From Alphaproteobacteria bacterium (GTDB lineage: Bacteria; Pseudomonadota; Alphaproteobacteria; JABAAW01), in assembly GCA_014238625.1 (NCBI GenBank), contig JABAAS010000046.1:1-8978 (forward strand): a stretch of DNA of 8,978 nucleotides. Direction: 5' to 3'. Below the pieces are notes generated by a model. That model was not told where the DNA came from, searched no databases, and saw only the letters and a list, made by a program, of their open reading frames with translations. The translations under genes and the position numbers were made by a program. The stretch's first letter is position 1; each line of letters opens with the position of its first letter. This document shows, one piece after another, positions 5,450 through 8,978 of the stretch.

Positions 5450-6838
5450 ATGCCCGAATCCCCACAAGAAGAGACTATTGAATCCGCTCTTGGTGAATCC
5501 GCTCAAGACAAATCCACTCTTGGTGAATCCACTGCTGGCGCCTCTAGTCAAGGTTTGTCGGAGCAACAAACTCGCCCGGCGAGTGATAGATTAGTCCTTG
5601 CGCGAGCTTATCGCCCGCTTTGTTTTACCGACTTGCTTGGACAAGACCATGCCCGTCGAGTTATCGAGAATGCTTTACGCAACAATCGCCTTCACCATGC
5701 GATATTACTCTCTGGTCCACGAGGAGTTGGCAAGACTACTCTTGCGAGGTTAATCTCGAGGGCTATTAACTGCAAATCTCGCAAATCTGGCATCGATCCT
5801 TGCGGCACCTGTTCATCTTGCGAGGCGATGTCTGGCGAGTCTTTAGACATAGTTGAGATAGACGCTGCTTCGCATACTGGAGTTGATGGAGTTCGGGATA
5901 TTGTTGATGGAGCTGGTTACCGCCCTATAGTTTTGAGGTATCGCGTTTATATTATCGACGAGGTACATATGCTCTCGCGCAGTGCATTCAATGCACTTTT
6001 GAAGACTTTGGAGGAGCCGCCGCCGCACTTGCGTTTTTTATTTGCGACGACCGAGCCAGATAAGGTTCCTCTCACGGTTTTATCTCGTTGCTTGCGTTTA
6101 GAACTACGTCGATTAGACAACGCTACGCTTGCCTCTCACTACCTTGATGTTAGCCAGCGCGAGGGTAGAGTATTGGAGGAAGCGGCGGCGATGGTAATAG
6201 CGCAAGCGGCGGAGGGTTCGGTGCGCGATGGACTTTCGTTACTTGATTGCGCTTTTTCCGAGAGCGATGACAAGAACATCACGCTTGCTCAGATCAGGAG
6301 CATGCTTTTGCTTTCGGATGGGCATGCCCTTTACGACTTACTAGATTCGATTGTTGAGGAAGATTTAGCCCTTTCGCTTAGCCGCCTTGATTCTCTGTTA
6401 GACAAGGGAGGTCAGCCTGAGGTTTTGCTGCGAGAGATTATGGAACGTTTGCACCGTCTATCGCGCTTTAAGGTTTCTGGTGCGATAGAGAAGTCGCTTG
6501 AACCGAGTGACCGCGAGCGAGGCGCGTTGTTATCCGAGCGTTTATCATTAGCGACACTTTCGCGCATGTGGCAGATATCTTTGCGTGGCTATGAGGAACT
6601 TCGTTTAGCGCCAGACCCTAGGGCTTCGCTAGACATGTTAGTTGTGCGGCTTGTCTGTGCTGCGGGCATGCCGCTACCCAGCGAGGTTCTCTCGCGTTTG
6701 TCCAGAGACAATGCTAGTTCGCAACCCGATGATGAGAGAGGCGAGGAGCAGGATACTAGCACGAGTGCTTCTTCTCTATCGAGCAAACTGAGGGCTACTT
6801 TTCCGAACGCAAAGATAGAGGAGCAAAAAATAGATTAG
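5450..6838 (+). CDS. dnaX: DNA polymerase III subunit gamma/tau, short form
   Basis: The clamp-loader ATPase of the replicase. In the 462 residues the AAA+ core starts at about 48 (LVLARAYRP...DLLGQDHARR). It shows Walker A GPRGVGKT (89-96), a zinc module with Cys108, Cys118, Cys121 and Cys124, Walker B VYIIDEVH (167-174), the SRC arginine-finger motif (212-214) and sensor 2 EGSVRD (255-260). The collar domain III runs to about 405. After it come only about 55 residues: a low-complexity Ser/Glu/Asp linker (411-444) and SKLRATFPNAKIEEQKID. Alphaproteobacterial DnaX is usually well over 550 aa with tau domains for DnaB and the polymerase; these are essentially missing, so the length is like E. 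coli gamma (431 aa). Residues 11-35 form pentapeptide repeats. ATG 5450 has GAGAG a few bases upstream and an in-frame stop at 5441-5443, so the start cannot lie further upstream. Confidence 0.95.
   Translation: MPESPQEETIESALGESAQDKSTLGESTAGASSQGLSEQQTRPASDRLVLARAYRPLCFTDLLGQDHARRVIENALRNNRLHHAILLSGPRGVGKTTLARLISRAINCKSRKSGIDPCGTCSSCEAMSGESLDIVEIDAASHTGVDGVRDIVDGAGYRPIVLRYRVYIIDEVHMLSRSAFNALLKTLEEPPPHLRFLFATTEPDKVPLTVLSRCLRLELRRLDNATLASHYLDVSQREGRVLEEAAAMVIAQAAEGSVRDGLSLLDCAFSESDDKNITLAQIRSMLLLSDGHALYDLLDSIVEEDLALSLSRLDSLLDKGGQPEVLLREIMERLHRLSRFKVSGAIEKSLEPSDRERGALLSERLSLATLSRMWQISLRGYEELRLAPDPRASLDMLVVRLVCAAGMPLPSEVLSRLSRDNASSQPDDERGEEQDTSTSASSLSSKLRATFPNAKIEEQKID
5480..5554 (+). repeat. 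15-bp tandem repeat in the 5' end of dnaX
   Basis: Units start at 5480 (GAATCCGCTCTTGGT), 5495 (GAATCCGCTCAAGAC), 5510 (AAATCCACTCTTGGT) and 5525 (GAATCCACTGCTGGC), with a decayed fifth at 5540. The period matches the codon frame and encodes ESALG, ESAQD, KSTLG, ESTAG, ASSQG ahead of the AAA+ core. It is also a 30-bp repeat: the first 23 nt of 5481-5510 and 5511-5540 differ at only two positions. Confidence 0.85.
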
Positions 6839-6867
6839 ATGCTTCTTGTTGCTTAGAGTTGCAAAAT

Positions 6868-6907
6868 GCTACGAGGGGCAACCCCAGCCCCCAGCTTTTT
6901 TCTTTTT
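6868..6907 (+). terminator. Probable intrinsic terminator of dnaX
   Basis: GCT (6868-6870) pairs with AGC (6893-6895) and GGGG (6875-6878) with CCCC (6888-6891) around a 9-nt loop. Alternatively GGGG pairs with 6882-6885 in a tight hairpin. Six T, one C and five T follow at 6896-6907 on the + strand. It lies 30 bp after the dnaX stop. For guaB, arriving on the other strand, no comparable T-tract follows the hairpin. Confidence 0.6.
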
Positions 6908-6929
6908 ATTTACTCATGCAAGTGTCTCT

Positions 6930-8441
6930 TTATGATTTGGCTGGCAGCTGCATTTCGCTAATTGGGAAAACATCGTGCGGATGGCTTTCTAGTGCGCCAG
7001 CTGTAGTAATTCTTCGGAAGATACATTTTTTCTGCATATCGGGGATTGTCTTATTGCCGGTATATCCCATAGCTGCGCGTAGCCCTCCGATCAGTTGTTC
7101 GATAGCGTATTCGACGGCTCCTCTATATGGGACTCTGCCTTCGATTCCTTCGGCGACGAATTTTTGACTATCGGCGACTTCTTGCTGAAAGTATCTATCA
7201 GCCGAGCCTAAGGCCATAGCACTACGAGATCCCATTCCTCTGTATCGCTTATACGCTCTCCCTTGCGAGAAGAAGACTTCACCTGGTGCTTCGTCGGTTC
7301 CTGCGAGCAATGATCCGACCATTGCGCAATCTGCGCCGGCTGCAATAGCTTTTGCGAGATCGCCGCCATAACGAATACCTCCATCGGCGATGGCTGGTAT
7401 GCCTTTTTCTCTACAAACTTTAGCGGCTTCGCAAACTGCGGCGAATTGTGGCATTCCTACTCCTGCGACGACTCTTGTAGTACATATAGAGCCTGGACCT
7501 ATTCCAATTTTCACACCATCCACTCCTGCCTCTATGAGTGCATTAGCGGCGTCTGCGGTTGAGATATTTCCGCCGATTATATCTATGCCAGCGCATTCTT
7601 TTTTCAACCTTTTGACTTGCGATAAGACGCTGAGGCTGTGTCCGTGCGCTGTATCGATGACGAGAATATCGACCCCTGCTTGGCATAAGAGCCTTGCGCG
7701 CTCGAGCTCTTCCTCGCCTGCACCGACCGCGGCTGCCACGCGCAATCTATCCGAGGCGTCTTTGCTAGCCAGAGGTCTGGCTTGCGCTGCCTCGATATCT
7801 TTGACGGTTATCAAGCCTACGCACTTACCCTGCTCGTCTATGACCAACAACCTCTCCAACCTATGTTGATGTAGTAGTTTTCTTGCTTTAGTTGTGGAGC
7901 AATCTGCGTTGACTGTCACCAGATTTTGGTGAGTCATTATCTCACTTACGGGACAATCGAAGTTCTCTAGGAATCTTACATCTCGATTTGTGACTATGCC
8001 TAGGAGTTTTTGCGTTTTGGGCTCGACTACTGGTATTCCGCTAATACGATGTTCGCGCATAATTGATACGGCTTCGTTAGCTGCGAGATTTGCGTTTATT
8101 GTAATAGGATCGTCTACGATAGCGGATTGGAATCGCTTTACTCTATGGACTTCGCGCGCTTGTTTTTGAGCTGACATACTTTTGTGGACGACCCCCAGCC
8201 CTCCGAGCTGCGCCATAGCGATTGCGAGTCTGCTTTCGGTTACCGTATCCATAGCTGCGGATACGAGAGGTATCTGCAACGAGATATTTCGACTAATTTT
8301 AGTTGCGACCTTGGTTTCTTTGGGCAGTATTTCGGAGTATGCTGGCTCTAGGATTACGTCGTCGAACGCCAATGCTTCGCTTAGGGACGAATTCGATGTG
8401 GCGACTTGTTTTTTGTTAGCTAAGTGCTTATCTGCGCACAT
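6930..8441 (-). CDS. guaB: Inosine-5'-monophosphate dehydrogenase
   Basis: Catalyses NAD-dependent oxidation of IMP to XMP, the first committed step of GMP synthesis, in the cytoplasm. From ATG at 8441 the protein has 503 residues, normal for the family. The barrel begins with ALAFDDVILEPAYS (about 24-37); IPLVSAAMDTVTES is at about 57-70. Two CBS domains are inserted at about 113-165 and 170-222. The catalytic loop GIGPGSICTTR carries the nucleophile Cys320, the flap has RGMGS (401-405), and the Arg-Tyr dyad is probably R416-Y417 in DRYF. EGIEGRVPYRG and GGLRAAMGYTG follow near the end. All key residues are present. The open frame extends upstream to a TTG at 8501, but that codon lies in a promoter-like sequence, so I favour ATG 8441. 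No Shine-Dalgarno precedes either start. It is convergent with dnaX and divergent from rpe. Confidence 0.96.
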   Translation of the reverse strand: MCADKHLANKKQVATSNSSLSEALAFDDVILEPAYSEILPKETKVATKISRNISLQIPLVSAAMDTVTESRLAIAMAQLGGLGVVHKSMSAQKQAREVHRVKRFQSAIVDDPITINANLAANEAVSIMREHRISGIPVVEPKTQKLLGIVTNRDVRFLENFDCPVSEIMTHQNLVTVNADCSTTKARKLLHQHRLERLLVIDEQGKCVGLITVKDIEAAQARPLASKDASDRLRVAAAVGAGEEELERARLLCQAGVDILVIDTAHGHSLSVLSQVKRLKKECAGIDIIGGNISTADAANALIEAGVDGVKIGIGPGSICTTRVVAGVGMPQFAAVCEAAKVCREKGIPAIADGGIRYGGDLAKAIAAGADCAMVGSLLAGTDEAPGEVFFSQGRAYKRYRGMGSRSAMALGSADRYFQQEVADSQKFVAEGIEGRVPYRGAVEYAIEQLIGGLRAAMGYTGNKTIPDMQKKCIFRRITTAGALESHPHDVFPISEMQLPAKS

Positions 8442-8472
8442 ATGAGGGTTACTTGTAAGGCGAGCATGTCTT

Positions 8473-8501
8473 ATTCTAAACAAAAGGCATAATGCTTGCA
8501 A
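8473..8501 (-). promoter_or_regulatory. Putative sigma-70-type promoter of guaB
   Basis: On the minus strand TTGCAA (8501-8496; 4 of 6 matches to TTGACA) is followed after exactly 17 bp by TAGAAT (8478-8473; 5 of 6 matches to TATAAT). Transcription would start near 8466, giving a leader of about 25 nt before ATG 8441. This placement decides against the upstream TTG start. Confidence 0.5.
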
Positions 8502-8580
8502 GTTAGATGCTTACAATTCCAGCCCTACCCTTGCGAGAATATGTTGCATGGGCGATAGTGTAATTATGGTTTTATAGTAT

Positions 8581-8978
8581 ATGGTTTCATTAGCTCCCTC
8601 TCTACTTTCGTCGGACTTTTCGCGCTTTGGCGAGACGCTTACGGCATTCGATAGCGCGCGCGGACCAGAGCGTCCGGAGTTACTACACTTTGACATAATG
8701 GACGGGCATTTTGTTCCGAATTTGACCTTTGGGACTGATCTTTTGCGAGCTTTGCGCGGTTTTAGCGACATTCCTTTTGATGTTCACCTTATGGTAGAGA
8801 ACGCGGAGCGTTACATCTCTGCTTGCAGAGATGGTGGCGCGCAGAGGGTAGCGGTGCATTTAGAGTCGGTGCTTCACTTACCGCGAGTTTTATCCCAAAT
8901 CCGCAATTCTGGCATGCTTGCGGGCGTTGCGCTCAACCCTGCTACGCCAATAGAGTCGCTTAGATGGGTTGTTGATTC
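8581..8978 (+). CDS. rpe: Ribulose-phosphate 3-epimerase (5' part, cut by window edge)
   Basis: Interconverts D-ribulose 5-phosphate and D-xylulose 5-phosphate in the pentose phosphate pathway. The first 132 codons are present, about 60% of a family protein of about 220 aa. Visible family signatures are APSLLSSDF (5-13), HFDIMDGHFVPNLTFG (36-51) with metal ligands His36 and Asp38, FDVHLMVENAERYI (66-79) with the third ligand His69, and GVALNPATP (115-123). The remaining part, which would hold the catalytic second Asp and the phosphate-binding loop, lies outside the window. Start ATG 8581 matches the family N-terminus, but I see no ribosome site before it. It diverges from guaB across 139 bp. 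TATAGT (8573-8578) and TGTAAT (8559-8564) resemble -10 boxes, but neither has a well-spaced -35 partner. Confidence 0.93.
   Translation, partial: MVSLAPSLLSSDFSRFGETLTAFDSARGPERPELLHFDIMDGHFVPNLTFGTDLLRALRGFSDIPFDVHLMVENAERYISACRDGGAQRVAVHLESVLHLPRVLSQIRNSGMLAGVALNPATPIESLRWVVD

Noticed and set aside
6824..7167. A6 run at 6825-6830 near the dnaX end as a programmed -1 frameshift site extending the protein
   Set aside because: Only the AAA at 6827-6829 could slip, without the paired heptamer used in known dnaX frameshifting. The -1 frame has no recognisable domain, enters the terminator, and then runs antisense to guaB.

Overview
The window looks like ordinary chromosomal DNA from an alphaproteobacterium. 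The lineage call rests on the wording of the IMP dehydrogenase and of the molybdopterin-binding CinA-type protein, and on a small SRP RNA gene placed directly upstream of dnaX. A cleavable signal peptide without a lipobox on the solute-binding protein fits a Gram-negative cell. I see no insertion sequence, integrase, phage gene, tRNA, CRISPR array or toxin-antitoxin pair. Gene density is high and DnaX is short for the family, so some genome compaction is possible. I cannot name a genus.

Layout, left to right. Positions 1-60 hold the last 19 codons of a possible + strand gene. A strong hairpin at 82-127, with a T-tract in the minus direction, closes the minus-strand block. That block, in transcription order from right to left, is a CinA N-domain-type protein (4465-5235), a periplasmic solute-binding protein of the YnjB type (3182-4438), a fused double permease of the YnjC type (1280-3025), its ATPase YnjD (592-1287), and an unrecognised 64-residue gene (226-420). 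Between binding protein and permease lies a 156-bp gap with a 14-bp tandem repeat. On the + strand come the SRP RNA (about 5330-5425) and dnaX (5450-6838), which ends at a probable terminator. Convergent to it is guaB (6930-8441, minus). Divergent from guaB, rpe (ribulose-phosphate 3-epimerase) begins at 8581 and runs off the right edge.

How the genes work together: ynjBCD should form one ABC importer (periplasmic receptor, membrane pore, ATPase) whose substrate cannot be read from the sequence. The CinA-type gene lies only 26 bp upstream of ynjB and is probably co-transcribed. ffs, dnaX, guaB and rpe are housekeeping genes for protein targeting, replication, GMP synthesis and the pentose phosphate pathway.

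I did not find a convincing undescribed multi-gene system. The observations most worth a second look are a strand-polarised excess of the pentamer GCGAG, the gamma-length DnaX with a pentapeptide-repeat leader, the altered SRP RNA apical hairpin, the 14-bp repeat inside the transporter operon, and the CinA-type/YnjBCD linkage.
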